The notes under the pieces are model-generated. The model made no database searches, was not told the DNA's origin, and saw only the letters and a list, made by a program, of their open reading frames with translations. From Tubiluchus corallicola (Eukaryota; Priapulida; Priapulimorpha; Priapulimorphida; Tubiluchidae): a stretch of 64,000 bases of DNA. Position 1 is the stretch's first letter; each line of letters begins with the position of its first letter. This document shows positions 48,703 through 58,415 of this stretch, in pieces. The stretch covers positions 1-64,000 of the forward strand of contig JAQGDQ010000184.1 of the NCBI GenBank assembly GCA_030141605.1, written 5' to 3'. The translations under genes were made by a program, and so were the position numbers.

Positions 48703-49524
48703 TTATTGTTTTCCACAGTCTAGTACCTGAGTTCTTGTATTTTCTCTCTCTATATCCTTAAAGTATTTATATGTTCCTACTTTCAATTCACTTGTAGCCA
48801 TTTCATCACATACGATAATTCCCTTTCTGTGCATTTGCAGCGCGGTTATTGTCCACATGTGACTGATATGTCCCTCAACAGCTTCACGTAACGCACGGGC
48901 CTTGTTGTGCCCGGTAATCAGTACTAGTACCTCTTTGGCTCCCATTACTGTGCCAACTCCAACAGTAAGAGCGAATTTGGGCACTTTGCTTTCATCATTA
49001 CCAAAAAAGCGTGAATTGGCAACGATGGTATCATCGTTCAGTCTTTTCTTACGGGTACGGGAAGACAAGCTGGATCCTGGCTCATTAAAAGCAATATGCC
49101 CATCTGATCCCACGCCTCCTATGAAAAGGTCTATACCCCCTACTGATTCTATCTTTTCTTCATATTCCGCACACTCTCTGTCCAGATCGGTGGCGTTACC
49201 ATCAAGGATATTTACATTCTCTTCTAGTATGTCAATATGTTTGAAAAGGTTATTCCACATAAATGAGTGGTAACTTTCAGGATGCTCTTTAGGGAGATTG
49301 ACATATTCATCCATATTGAAGGTTACCACATTTTTGAAAGATACTTTACCTTCTTTATAAAGTGAAATTAACTCTTTATATGTGTTGAGGGGCGTACTTC
49401 CTGTAGGTAGCCCAAGCACAAAAGGGTTATTACCTGTAATGTTTGCACTGTTAATCCTTTTTGCAATATAGTGGGCAGACCATTTTGCCACTGTCTCTCT
49501 GTTTTCTTTTATAACTAGTCTCAT
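48703..49524 (-). CDS. nagB: Glucosamine-6-phosphate deaminase
   Basis: 273 residues. The E. coli NagB active-site residues are at matching numbers: D72 ([10 protein letters not shown]), D141/H143 ([13 protein letters not shown]) and E148. GLPTGSTP (38-45), SSRTR and the C-terminal [10 protein letters not shown] are also present. It converts glucosamine 6-phosphate to fructose 6-phosphate and ammonia, linking amino-sugar use to glycolysis. No other nag genes are nearby. Confidence 0.96.
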   Translation of the reverse strand: MRLVIKENRETVAKWSAHYIAKRINSANITGNNPFVLGLPTGSTPLNTYKELISLYKEGKVSFKNVVTFNMDEYVNLPKEHPESYHSFMWNNLFKHIDILEENVNILDGNATDLDRECAEYEEKIESVGGIDLFIGGVGSDGHIAFNEPGSSLSSRTRKKRLNDDTIVANSRFFGNDESKVPKFALTVGVGTVMGAKEVLVLITGHNKARALREAVEGHISHMWTITALQMHRKGIIVCDEMATSELKVGTYKYFKDIERENTRTQVLDCGKQ

Positions 49525-50086
49525 CTGATCAAGAGATTTTAGTAGTTTTTAAAGTCCAAATATCTAAAAAAAAAATGAACCTGCCCCGGTATAGTTGCAT
49601 GAAATTATACAGGATGTTTTTAAGTAATCGTTTTTGCCAAGGTCAGGGTTTAATTAAAATTGCATGAGCTGTGTTTTTTCTTGCTACCAGGATTGCATTT
49701 TTGCAGTTCAAAGTTATCAAAAGCCTATTTTAAATGTGAGCTCGATAGCGTATATGCCTGTTACGCATAGGCAGAGTGGTACAGTTAGAGTTAATTTAAA
49801 ATTTTTATTAAGTTTGCCGACTTATAGGAAGGCAGATAGGCTAAGTGCAGCTCTTTATAGGGTGAGATAGGTTGTTAGTGGCTGGCGGAAGAGAGGTGAG
49901 AAGAGAGCTTTCGGTGTAGTTAGGGGGGTGTTGTGAGGTGTAGAGGTAAGCTGGGATTGCGAAAGAGCTTTAGTGGTGGTTTCCGGAAGAGTGTTTGTGG
50001 GGTTGAGGTGTGAATTGAGTATTAGGAGTTATATATGATATTAAAAGCAGCTGGTGTTGTGGTGTTTACGAAATTATGGAGGTGTG
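49525..50086. other. 562-bp gap; right half is G/T-rich and C-poor on the plus strand
   Basis: No gene recognised; the plus-strand frame 49664-49870 has no protein-like features. From about 49856 to 50087 the plus strand is strikingly G-, T- and A-rich with very few C, including the fragments GGAAGAG (49894, 49985) and GAAAGAGCTT (49961). It leads into the TonB-receptor gene and may form an unstructured mRNA leader. Confidence 0.5.
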
Positions 50087-52414
50087 ATGCTTAAGTACAA
50101 GGCTTTCTTATTGTATTTGTTGTTTGTTTTTCTGTTTTCTACTTCTGTGTTTTCTCAGCCTAATTATACTGTAAGCGGTTACGTGAGGGATGCGGGGGGT
50201 GAGGAGCTTATTGGTGCTACGGTATATGTCCCTTTGTTGAAGAGGGGGGTGATTACTAATGAGTATGGGTTTTATTCTATTATTTTGCCGCAGGGGGAGT
50301 ACTCTATCGTAGTTTCTTATTTGGGTTATGAGTCTGCAACAGAGGATGTGCAGCTTATTAACAATCAAGCTTTGAACTTTAGCTTAGAGCTTCAGGCGAA
50401 ACAGTTGGGTACAATTGAGGTAAAGGGAGAGGCGGTGGATCGTCATATTCGAGAGGTGGATATGAGCACCATTAATCTTAGCATAAAGACTATAGAAAAG
50501 ATTCCTTCCCTGTATGGTGAGCGGGATATTATTAAGGCGGTGCAGTTGTTGCCTGGTGTGGCTTCGGGTGTGGAGGGTACCGGAGGTTTTTATGTGCGGG
50601 GTGGTAATGTAGATCAGAACTTGGTTTTGCTGGATGGTGCAAATGTGTATAATGCTTCGCACCTGTCAGGTTTTATTTCTGTTTTTAATCCTGATATTAT
50701 TAAGAGTTTAAAGTTGTATAAGGGTGGTATTCCTGCGGAGTATGGGGGCAGGCTTGCTTCGGTGCTGGATGTTAGGATGAAAGAGGGGAACAATCAAGAG
50801 TTTAATGGCGAGGCGGGAATAGGTAGTATAACAAGCAGAGTGCTGGTTGAGGCTCCTATTGTGAAAGACAGGAGCTCATTTGTTGTAGCGGGGCGGAGGT
50901 CTTATGCTGATTTATTTTTGAAGCTATCGCCTGATGAGAGCCAGCGGAATTCAACGTTTTATTTCTATGATTTGAATGTGAAGGGGAATTATAAAATAAA
51001 TGATAAGAATAGAATTTTTCTTTCGGGTTATTTTGGGCATGATGCAGTGGGATTTAGTGATGATTTTCTAATGAAGTATGGCAATGTTACCGGGACAATG
51101 AGGTGGAATTGTCTTATTAATGATAGGTTGTTTTTAAACACAAGTTATATATATAGTAATTATAATTATAGTTTGAATTTTTCATTTGATGATAAGAGTG
51201 GTCTTGATTGGAAGTCCAATATTCTTGCCCATAAGCTGAATACTAACCTCACTTATTTTTTGAATGCTAACAATACTGTCAAGTTTGGCTTTGAGTCTTT
51301 GCATCATACGTTTAAGCCTGGTAAGACTAATTATATTACTGAGGGTAATAGTATAGAGTATAGTCTTCCTGATAATTATGGGCTGGAGTCGGGTGTATTT
51401 GTTCAGAACGAGCAGAGTATTAATGAAGCTTTGTCGCTTCAGTATGGTTTAAGGTTGTCCACATTTAGTAACATAGGTCCTGCAGAGTCGTTTGAGTATG
51501 ACAGGAGTGAGCCGAAGGAGTATACAGTAAAGAGTAATATCAGTTACCCTTCAGGTGTTTACAATACTTTTTTTAATGTTGAGCCTCGTTTTAGTTTGAG
51601 GTGTATTTTGGATGAGAACAGTTCTGTTAAGGGGAGTTATAACAGGATGTATCAGTATATTCATTTGGCCTCTAATACTGTAGCGTCTACTCCTCTGGAT
51701 GTGTGGTTTCCGAGTAGTCCCAATGTAGAGCCGCAATGTGTTGATCAAACTGCTTTGGGGTATTTTAGGAATTTTAAGGGTAATACTATAGAGGCTTCAG
51801 TGGAGATGTTTTATAAGGATATGAAGAATGTGGTAGATTTTAGAGACCATGCAGATTTATTTGTAAATGAGCAATTTGAGGGGGAGTTGAGGATAGGAAA
51901 AGGTTGGGCGTATGGGGCTGAGTTTTTTGTAAAGAAGCCAGTGGGGCGACTTACGGGATGGATTAGCTATACTTATTCTAAGAGCTGGAGGGATATTCCT
52001 GAGATTCATGATGATCCTTTTGTGGCTCCTTACGACAGGCCTCATGATTTTTCTGTTGTGACTTTTTATGAGATTTCAGAGAGGGTAAGTGTGTCTGCTA
52101 ACTGGGTGTATGCTACGGGACAGCCTATTAATGTGCCTGCTCACAAGGCTGAATATGGTGGGGTGATTTTGCCTATTTATCCTGATAGCAGGAATACTTA
52201 CAGGTATAAGAATTATCACAGGCTTGATTTGTCGCTTACGATGGGGACGAAGAGAGGTAAAGGTGAGTGGATTTTTTCTATTTATAATGTTTATAACAGG
52301 GATAATACTTTTGCTTTGAGGTTTGATACAGATCCTGTAACAGGTAAAGTGGATGCTTATGGCCAGTATTTATTCCCTATTCTTCCGTCTGTTACTTATA
52401 ATTTTAAGTTTTAA
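50087..52414 (+). CDS. TonB-dependent receptor with carboxypeptidase-like domain
   Basis: ATG 50087 is preferred over GTG 50054 because it starts a clean signal peptide (MLKYKAFLLYLLFVFLFSTSV), giving 775 residues. CarboxypepD_reg-like domain at about 25-105 (YTVSGYVRDAGGEELIGATVYV), plug at about 120-230 (SLYGERDIIKAVQLLPGV, GGFYVRGGNVDQNLVLLDGA, GGRLASVLDVRMKEG) and a barrel ending SVTYNFKF. It should import a TonB-dependent ligand across the outer membrane. Its partner is the DUF4249 lipoprotein 5 bp downstream. Confidence 0.93.
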   Translation: MLKYKAFLLYLLFVFLFSTSVFSQPNYTVSGYVRDAGGEELIGATVYVPLLKRGVITNEYGFYSIILPQGEYSIVVSYLGYESATEDVQLINNQALNFSLELQAKQLGTIEVKGEAVDRHIREVDMSTINLSIKTIEKIPSLYGERDIIKAVQLLPGVASGVEGTGGFYVRGGNVDQNLVLLDGANVYNASHLSGFISVFNPDIIKSLKLYKGGIPAEYGGRLASVLDVRMKEGNNQEFNGEAGIGSITSRVLVEAPIVKDRSSFVVAGRRSYADLFLKLSPDESQRNSTFYFYDLNVKGNYKINDKNRIFLSGYFGHDAVGFSDDFLMKYGNVTGTMRWNCLINDRLFLNTSYIYSNYNYSLNFSFDDKSGLDWKSNILAHKLNTNLTYFLNANNTVKFGFESLHHTFKPGKTNYITEGNSIEYSLPDNYGLESGVFVQNEQSINEALSLQYGLRLSTFSNIGPAESFEYDRSEPKEYTVKSNISYPSGVYNTFFNVEPRFSLRCILDENSSVKGSYNRMYQYIHLASNTVASTPLDVWFPSSPNVEPQCVDQTALGYFRNFKGNTIEASVEMFYKDMKNVVDFRDHADLFVNEQFEGELRIGKGWAYGAEFFVKKPVGRLTGWISYTYSKSWRDIPEIHDDPFVAPYDRPHDFSVVTFYEISERVSVSANWVYATGQPINVPAHKAEYGGVILPIYPDSRNTYRYKNYHRLDLSLTMGTKRGKGEWIFSIYNVYNRDNTFALRFDTDPVTGKVDAYGQYLFPILPSVTYNFKF

Positions 52415-52419
52415 GGGTT

Positions 52420-53274
52420 ATGGTGAAAAGATTAAAAATATTGTTGGTGTTGTCTGTTTTTTTAGTGGCTTGTGAGAAGAAGATAGATAATTTCAATCCG
52501 GGTATAGATATGGAGCCTAAGCTTATAGTGGAGGGATATATAACAACTGACAGAAAGGCTCATACTGTAAGGTTGTCGAATAGTGTAAATTTTTATGAGA
52601 CGGGGTTTCCTGTAAAGGAGACGGAAGCAGAGGTAACAATTGTTAATAGCAAGGGTACTTATGAGCTTACAGAGGTAGAGGCGGGTGTTTATGAGACGGA
52701 TAACACCGTGCGTGGTGAGGCTAATGATTGGCATATGTTGCATATAAAAACCAAGGATGGTGAGGAGTATGAGGCGAGGGCTTTTTTGCAGAACATAGAT
52801 GTGGAAGAGTTGGATTTTAGTGTGAAGTATGAGTTTGTAGATGATCCGGGGAGTGTATTTTTTCACAATAAGTATAAGATATTTATTGCATTTAAAGATC
52901 CTATAGATGAGAATTATTATTCGGTAAAATTATATGCTAATGACGAATTGGTGACCCCGCTTTTAGATCCTGAAAGGGGTGAGGTAGTGTTTGAGGACAA
53001 GTATTTTAACGGGCAGACAGAGGCTAATGACTATTATCTTACGTTTATGATAGATAAGGAGTTTTTGGAGGCTGGGGATTTGATAAGGGTAGAAATGAGG
53101 TCGGTGTCTAAGCCTTTTTTTGATTTTGTTAGTGATGCTAACCTGGAGGTGAATTTTAGCGGGTCGCCGATGTCTGCTTTCCCTTCTAATATATCTACAA
53201 ATGTGAATAATAATGGCTGGGGGGTGTTTTATGCTGCTTCTGATGCTGCATATGTGGAGTTTGTATTGGAGTAG
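52420..53274 (+). CDS. DUF4249 lipoprotein
   Basis: 284 residues. Signal peptide with lipobox VFLVAC (Cys18), then the DUF4249 pattern: KLIVEGYITTDRKAHTVRLS (34-53), EAEVTIVNSKGTYEL and a C-terminal end NGWGVFYAASDAAYVEF. DUF4249 proteins are almost always encoded directly after a TonB-dependent receptor in Bacteroidota, as here, and probably assist it on the cell surface. Ligand unknown. Confidence 0.92.
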   Translation: MVKRLKILLVLSVFLVACEKKIDNFNPGIDMEPKLIVEGYITTDRKAHTVRLSNSVNFYETGFPVKETEAEVTIVNSKGTYELTEVEAGVYETDNTVRGEANDWHMLHIKTKDGEEYEARAFLQNIDVEELDFSVKYEFVDDPGSVFFHNKYKIFIAFKDPIDENYYSVKLYANDELVTPLLDPERGEVVFEDKYFNGQTEANDYYLTFMIDKEFLEAGDLIRVEMRSVSKPFFDFVSDANLEVNFSGSPMSAFPSNISTNVNNNGWGVFYAASDAAYVEFVLE

Positions 53275-53702
53275 TAGTTGAGTGTAAAACATGGCAGTTA
53301 TGCATTCTGCGTATATAGCCGCTCCTTAAGAATTAATTTTTATTGATATAAAAACTTACTATCTGTGTATTTTGGTCTGGAGTATAATAAGTCCTTATAG
53401 GTAAAAGATCAAGTTTGTAAGTGTTTTTTTACGTTCTTTTGTCTTGATGCAAAAGAGCCAAAAGATCAAGTCTTTAAGGACACTTCTTCTACTTCGTAGA
53501 GTTTGTAAGGGTCATCTGATTTTGACTTAACGATTTTCTTGTTATAATCTTTGCAGTTCAGGTCACTATATGTTGCTGAGTTTTTAGTTTTATGTCGTTA
53601 ATTTTAAATAAGTTAAACTTGATTAGGGGGAGACCCATATAGGCAGGTGTTTCTTTTATAGCGTATGCTATTTTGTCTGATTGTACCTAAAGTATTTTAA
53701 TA
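53275..53702. other. 428-bp gap between convergent genes
   Basis: No gene seen. AAAAGATCAAGT occurs twice (about 53402 and 53460), each followed by a TTTAAGT/TTTGTAAGT-like stretch. No perfect hairpin terminator was found. Confidence 0.4.
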
Positions 53703-55982
53703 TCATTGCTTTACTTTATCTTTTGGATCCAGAAAGCGAGGTTTGAAGATTAGAATAATTGAGGGGACAAGTACAAGTGCTCCAAACAGGCATGAAAATA
53801 TTGATACAACAATAAGAAAGCCAAAGAATCTTATTGGAGTAAAGGCAGAAAACATGCAGATACTAAAGCCTATCATAACTGACAGGGCGTTGAATAGAAT
53901 GCCCCTGCCGGTAGTTGTAATAGTTTGGTGTACTGCGTCTTCGTGAGATAGGCCGCCCAGGCGCTCTTCCCTGAATCTCCAGAGAAAATGTATGGTATAA
54001 TCGACCCCTACACCTATAAGTATAGAGGAGAGCATTGCAGTTGCTATGTCAAGTTTTATCCCCAGGAATCCCATCAGTCCAAAGATTATGGCCATTGCTC
54101 CGCTCAAAGGTGCGGCAGATATTATGCCTGCGTAAAGTGAGCGGAACAGCAGGATCATAAGAAGTAAAACAATACATACGGCAGCAATAAGTGATATGAC
54201 TTGTCCTTTAATTATAAGGGTTGCAAGGTCGGCTTGCTGAACGGCAGTTCCTCCCAGTAACGATACATTGGGATCATTTGCGGTAAGGGATTTTATCTGC
54301 TTTATTATACTATTTATTGACGATGTTGAAGCGTCATGTACCCTTATAATTATCTGGCTGTGTTTGTACTCCTTATCTGCAAATCTTGACAGGTACTTTT
54401 CCCCTCCTACAGATATTTGTCTGTAAATCTGTTTTAGTAGTTTTTCGCTGTCTGGTATTTTGTTATAGTTTACTGATTTTGGTGAAAACCGAGCTTTTGT
54501 AAATCTTTTAACTATTTGGCTTATGGAGTTTACTGTTCCCACTCCATTTATAGCTGAAATGGCGTCGGTGTAAGTGTCAATACGTTTTATCAAATCCGGG
54601 CTGGAGAGATCGCCCTCAACAAGTACAGATACCACTTGAGTGCCGCCAAAGTGAGCAGCTATAAGGTTTGTACTTACCTTGACAGGGTGTTTGTCACTAA
54701 AGAAGTTTTCAACATTTGCGTCTGTTTTTACACGTGTAGTGCCCCAAACTGCCAGAGTTATAATGAGAATGTTCACTGCCAGCACAGTTTTGGGGGTGCT
54801 TGCTATGATATTGCCAAACCAGGAGAGAGTACGCCCGACTCTGTTTTTTTGATAGTATCCCGAATGTATCACCTTTTTTTTGCTAGACAGTAGCGAAAGA
54901 AATGACGGAATAAACGTTATGCTTAGGATAAGTGCAAAAACAATACTTAATGCTGCCAGTACCCCCAGTTGGCGGGCAGGAACAAGGATATGTGCCAGCA
55001 ATCCCAAAATACCTGCAATTGTTGTTATTCCGGTTATTGTAATAGGTAGTATAAGTGCTCTGAGTCCAATAAAAGCAACTGTTTTCCCCGACATATTACT
55101 TCCCTCACTGTTTACCTCTTGGTAGCATGAAATCATGTGTATCCCATAATCGTTAGCAATGGCAATAGATATAACAGGAAGTAAAATAGTGACTACAGAC
55201 ACTTTCCATCCCAGCTCAGGCATAATACCCATACTTAAGACAATGGACATTAATACAACTGAAAATGGCAGCCATATACCCCTTTTTTGCCTGAATAATA
55301 TTTGCAGTACAATAAGCATAATAAGCATTCCCAGGGGTAGTAGAACCATCATGTCCCTGTTTATGTCCTTTTGTATTGCCATTCTTACAAACGGTAATCC
55401 CCCTTTGTGTATAAGTTCACTTCCGGGATTATCCTCAATTATCTGCTCTATACTGGCTGATATTATCTGGTCATCGGCCTCTTTTTTAAATACTGCGGTA
55501 ATACCGACTTTTTTCTTGTCTTCCGAGATAACGATCTTCGATATTTCAGGGTGTTCCGACAGGTGAAGTTTAATAACGTCAATGTCCTTCGGAGAGGCTG
55601 GCGGTACAGGAATAAGTTTTTTGCTTTTCATCAGAGAGCCATGCTTATCCGGATATGATATGTGAAAGGGGGATATTAGTTGAATGCAAATATCCAGGGT
55701 GTCGATAGCTTTGGCTATTGCGTAAACTCTTTTTAGGGTTCCTACTTGGAGTATGTTATCAGATTCAACGACAAGTACTGCAGTTTTGTTACCACCAAAT
55801 ATGGAATCAATTTTGTGATTGGCAATTCGGGTTGGCATATCCGGGGGCAAATAGTTTTCAAATTCGGGTTCAACGCCAATATTGCGTAAGTTGAGTGCAA
55901 AGAGTATTGAAATACCAATTGCGATAAAAATAATTGGCACCCTATACTTCAAAATGCGCCAGGATAGACGGTTGAGATTCAT
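53703..55982 (-). CDS. RND-superfamily MMPL-type exporter
   Basis: 759 residues. Two repeated halves, each with a transmembrane helix, a large periplasmic loop and five further helices (about 12 in all): helix 1 VPIIFIAIGISILFAL, then about 205-350, then about 400-420 and 600-750. The MMPL/HAE3 features ISIAIANDYGIHMI and the second-half equivalent IGVGVDYTIHFLWRF carry the Asp of the proton relay. HAE3 exporters move hydrophobic lipids such as hopanoids or outer-membrane lipids without a TolC partner. The substrate is not evident. Confidence 0.9.
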   Translation of the reverse strand: MNLNRLSWRILKYRVPIIFIAIGISILFALNLRNIGVEPEFENYLPPDMPTRIANHKIDSIFGGNKTAVLVVESDNILQVGTLKRVYAIAKAIDTLDICIQLISPFHISYPDKHGSLMKSKKLIPVPPASPKDIDVIKLHLSEHPEISKIVISEDKKKVGITAVFKKEADDQIISASIEQIIEDNPGSELIHKGGLPFVRMAIQKDINRDMMVLLPLGMLIMLIVLQILFRQKRGIWLPFSVVLMSIVLSMGIMPELGWKVSVVTILLPVISIAIANDYGIHMISCYQEVNSEGSNMSGKTVAFIGLRALILPITITGITTIAGILGLLAHILVPARQLGVLAALSIVFALILSITFIPSFLSLLSSKKKVIHSGYYQKNRVGRTLSWFGNIIASTPKTVLAVNILIITLAVWGTTRVKTDANVENFFSDKHPVKVSTNLIAAHFGGTQVVSVLVEGDLSSPDLIKRIDTYTDAISAINGVGTVNSISQIVKRFTKARFSPKSVNYNKIPDSEKLLKQIYRQISVGGEKYLSRFADKEYKHSQIIIRVHDASTSSINSIIKQIKSLTANDPNVSLLGGTAVQQADLATLIIKGQVISLIAAVCIVLLLMILLFRSLYAGIISAAPLSGAMAIIFGLMGFLGIKLDIATAMLSSILIGVGVDYTIHFLWRFREERLGGLSHEDAVHQTITTTGRGILFNALSVMIGFSICMFSAFTPIRFFGFLIVVSIFSCLFGALVLVPSIILIFKPRFLDPKDKVKQ

Positions 55983-56003
55983 ATGTAATATTTGTGCTAT
56001 GAG

Positions 56004-56337
56004 GCCTCTGCAAAGCTCATCTTTTTATTGGTCTTTTTGTCAAAATCCTCTTTAAAATTCTCATTTATGTCAGTAAACTGCGTTTTTTTATCGAATTTTA
56101 TACCAATCTAAGCCAAATTTTTTTGTCTTGCAAAGTTATCCTAAGTGTATAAAGTTGTTTTTATTTTTTTTAAGAAAACCTGTATACTGCGAGATTGAAA
56201 TGTGGGGTTGGAGATAACTGCATTGACGCTTTTGCAAAATTCATTTTTTATCAAAACCTTCCTATACTTTGGTAAGTTGCAGTTTTTCATCAAATTTCCC
56301 CCTCAGTTTAAGCTAGATTCTTTCGCTTTGCAAAGGG
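56004..56337. repeat. Dispersed intergenic repeat, copies 2 and 3
   Basis: Copy 2 (56004-56136) starts CTCTGCAAAGCTCATCTTTT and ends CTTGCAAAG. Copy 3 (56228-56337) starts TTTTGCAAAATTCATTTTTT, has TTTTTCATCAAATTTCCCCC and ends CTTTGCAAAG. Both resemble the copy upstream of ppdK. They fill much of the 527-bp gap between the divergent exporter and kdsA genes; no gene is seen there. Confidence 0.6.
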
Positions 56338-56509
56338 GCCAATATGCAATTTTACCATGGCTTTATTTATTACTCAAAGAATTTGTAACTTGCAATCACT
56401 TTTGTTTACAGATTCGTGTGATATATTATGGATAAGATGTATTATAGATAAAAGGCAGAACTTTTGGCAAGTCAAAGTTGTTTTTGATGTGCTATGAATA
56501 AGATGTGTT

Positions 56510-57337
56510 ATGGATAATATACGGATAAAAGATAGAACTTTTGGCAAATCAAAGCTGTTTCTTATTTCTGGCCCTTGTGTGATTGAGGATGATAGCATAA
56601 TGATGAGTAGTGCTGAGAGTTTGAAAAGGATTGCGGAGCGACTGGATATTCCTTTTATTTTCAAGTCATCTTTTACGAAGGACAATCGCAGCTCAGTAGA
56701 GTATTACCACGGTCCTGGGCAGGATGAGGGTCTAAGGGTGCTTGAGCGGATAAAGAATAGTTTTGATGTACCTGTCCTGTCCGATGTTCACTATGCCGGC
56801 CAGGTAAAGCCTGCTGCTGAGGTGCTGGATGTGATACAAATTCCAGCATATTTGTGCATGCAGACGTCATTGGTTGCGGAAGCGGCAAAGACAGGTAAGG
56901 CTGTAAATATAAAGCATGGGCAGTTTATAGCGCCTGAAAATATGATAAAGCCTGTACAGAAAGTGGAGTATTTTGGGAATAAAAATATCATGCTCACAGA
57001 ACGAGGATACACATTTGGGTACAATGATCTGATAGTTGACCCGCGAAGTTTTTATGAGTTGGGACGTATTGGCTACCCAGTGGTGTTTGATATAACTCAC
57101 AGTATACGCAGATATGGTATTCCCAGTGCAGATCCACGGGGAGGTAGTCGCCAGCATCTTGACACTATTGCCCGGGCGGGGAGTGCTGCAGGTATTGATG
57201 GGCTGTTTATTGAAACACACCCCTACCCTAGTTCCGCAAAATGTGATTCTGCCAGTCAGATCGATATTAAATTGCTGGAGGAGTTTTTAAAGCCATTAAT
57301 AGAGATACATTATATTGAAAAAAGCTACAGAGCTTAA
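56510..57337 (+). CDS. kdsA: 3-deoxy-D-manno-octulosonate 8-phosphate synthase
   Basis: 275 residues, normal length. LISGPCVIEDD (18-28), FKSSFTKDNRSS (51-62), GLRVLERIK, DVIQIPAYLCMQTSL, NIKHGQFIAPENM and DITHSIRRYG are KdsA signatures. It condenses arabinose 5-phosphate with PEP to give Kdo 8-phosphate, the committed step of the LPS inner-core sugar. It heads a six-gene plus-strand operon; the next gene follows after 27 bp. Confidence 0.97.
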   Translation: MDNIRIKDRTFGKSKLFLISGPCVIEDDSIMMSSAESLKRIAERLDIPFIFKSSFTKDNRSSVEYYHGPGQDEGLRVLERIKNSFDVPVLSDVHYAGQVKPAAEVLDVIQIPAYLCMQTSLVAEAAKTGKAVNIKHGQFIAPENMIKPVQKVEYFGNKNIMLTERGYTFGYNDLIVDPRSFYELGRIGYPVVFDITHSIRRYGIPSADPRGGSRQHLDTIARAGSAAGIDGLFIETHPYPSSAKCDSASQIDIKLLEEFLKPLIEIHYIEKSYRA

Positions 57338-57364
57338 AACTTACATTTAAATTGAAATTGAAAT

Positions 57365-58396
57365 ATGGAACTTTACCTGGATTCTGCTAATCTTAATGAG
57401 ATTGAAGAGGCGTTTCAACTGGGGTTTATTGATGGGTTGACAACAACCCCCACCTTTATGCACCGTCATGGTATTACTGATATTGATAATACCATACTAA
57501 AGCTTTCTAAGATGGTACCGGTGTTGCAAATAGAGGCGCTGGGTAGCAGTGCTGAAGAGATTGTTGCTGAGGCTAATCGTCTGCTTGATATGGGGCTGAG
57601 TAAAGAGAAGACAGTCTTTAAGATACCGGCATCGCTTGAGGCAGCCAAAGCGTGCAAGATGCTGCGCAGTGAAGATATTATGGTGAACATTCACCTTGTA
57701 TACAATTTTCAACAGGCGTATACGGCTGCAGCTGCGGGAGCGAACTATATATGTGTTTTGGTGGGGCGCATGCAGGATCAGGGGTACGATGCCCTGCAGT
57801 TGATAAGCGATTGTGTTGGAATGATCGATCACTATGGGTTTGATTGCAAGGTTATGTTTTCTTCTGTGCGTAATCCTGAGCATATTAAAAATGCCCTTCA
57901 TTTGGGTGCGCACACCTGTACTATTCCGTGGAGTATAATAAAACAGATGAATAAAAATGATTTTACGGAAATAGGTACGCAGCAGTTTTTTGCACATACC
58001 CGACAGATGACTATGACAGTAAAAGAGGCGATAGAAAAAAGTAATAATCCTACGGTATCTTTTGATACAACTGTTTTGGAGGCAACTGTAAAGATGACAA
58101 CTTCAGGGCTGGGTATAGTATCTGTTGTTAACGGTAATGGCAGTCTGGCAGGTGTTTTTACTGATGGAGATCTGCGGCGTCACCTGAATAAAAGTGGGAA
58201 AGATGCGCTGTCCAAAACTATGAGAGATATAGCTATTTGCAGCCCTGTGTCTATAGATGCGGATGACATGCTGGGCAGGGCTGTGGATCTTATAAAAGAT
58301 AAGGAGATAGATAATATTATCGTTGTTTCTGGTGGTAAGCCTGTCGGTATTCTTGATATCCAGGATCTGCTTAGGCTCAATGTAATAGAGCAATAA
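57365..58396 (+). CDS. Transaldolase/fructose-6-phosphate aldolase-like domain fused to two CBS domains
   Basis: 343 residues. Residues 1-215 are a small class I aldolase of the FSA/TalC group: MELYLDSANLNEIEEAF with D6, the Schiff-base K86 in FKIPAS (E. coli FSA K85), VNIHLVYNFQQAYTAAAAGA, VGRMQDQGYDA (133-143) and SSVRNPEHI. The conserved Asn of TTNPS (FSA N28) is Thr28 here (TTTPT). Residues about 225-343 are two CBS domains with VFTDGDLRRHL (264-274), the wording typical of the CBS part of KdsD arabinose-5-phosphate isomerases. It sits between kdsA and the kdnA-like gene. An aldol route to, or nucleotide control of, arabinose 5-phosphate supply is inference. Confidence 0.88.
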   Translation: MELYLDSANLNEIEEAFQLGFIDGLTTTPTFMHRHGITDIDNTILKLSKMVPVLQIEALGSSAEEIVAEANRLLDMGLSKEKTVFKIPASLEAAKACKMLRSEDIMVNIHLVYNFQQAYTAAAAGANYICVLVGRMQDQGYDALQLISDCVGMIDHYGFDCKVMFSSVRNPEHIKNALHLGAHTCTIPWSIIKQMNKNDFTEIGTQQFFAHTRQMTMTVKEAIEKSNNPTVSFDTTVLEATVKMTTSGLGIVSVVNGNGSLAGVFTDGDLRRHLNKSGKDALSKTMRDIAICSPVSIDADDMLGRAVDLIKDKEIDNIIVVSGGKPVGILDIQDLLRLNVIEQ

Positions 58397-58415
58397 CATT
58401 TAAATATTTTAGGAT

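Noticed and set aside
49664-49870. Plus-strand 68-residue frame before the TonB-receptor gene
   Set aside because: No ribosome site, unusual composition and no resemblance to a known family.
53402-53475. Repeated AAAAGATCAAGT as a mobile-element end
   Set aside because: Only a short direct repeat with no inverted partner or open frame.
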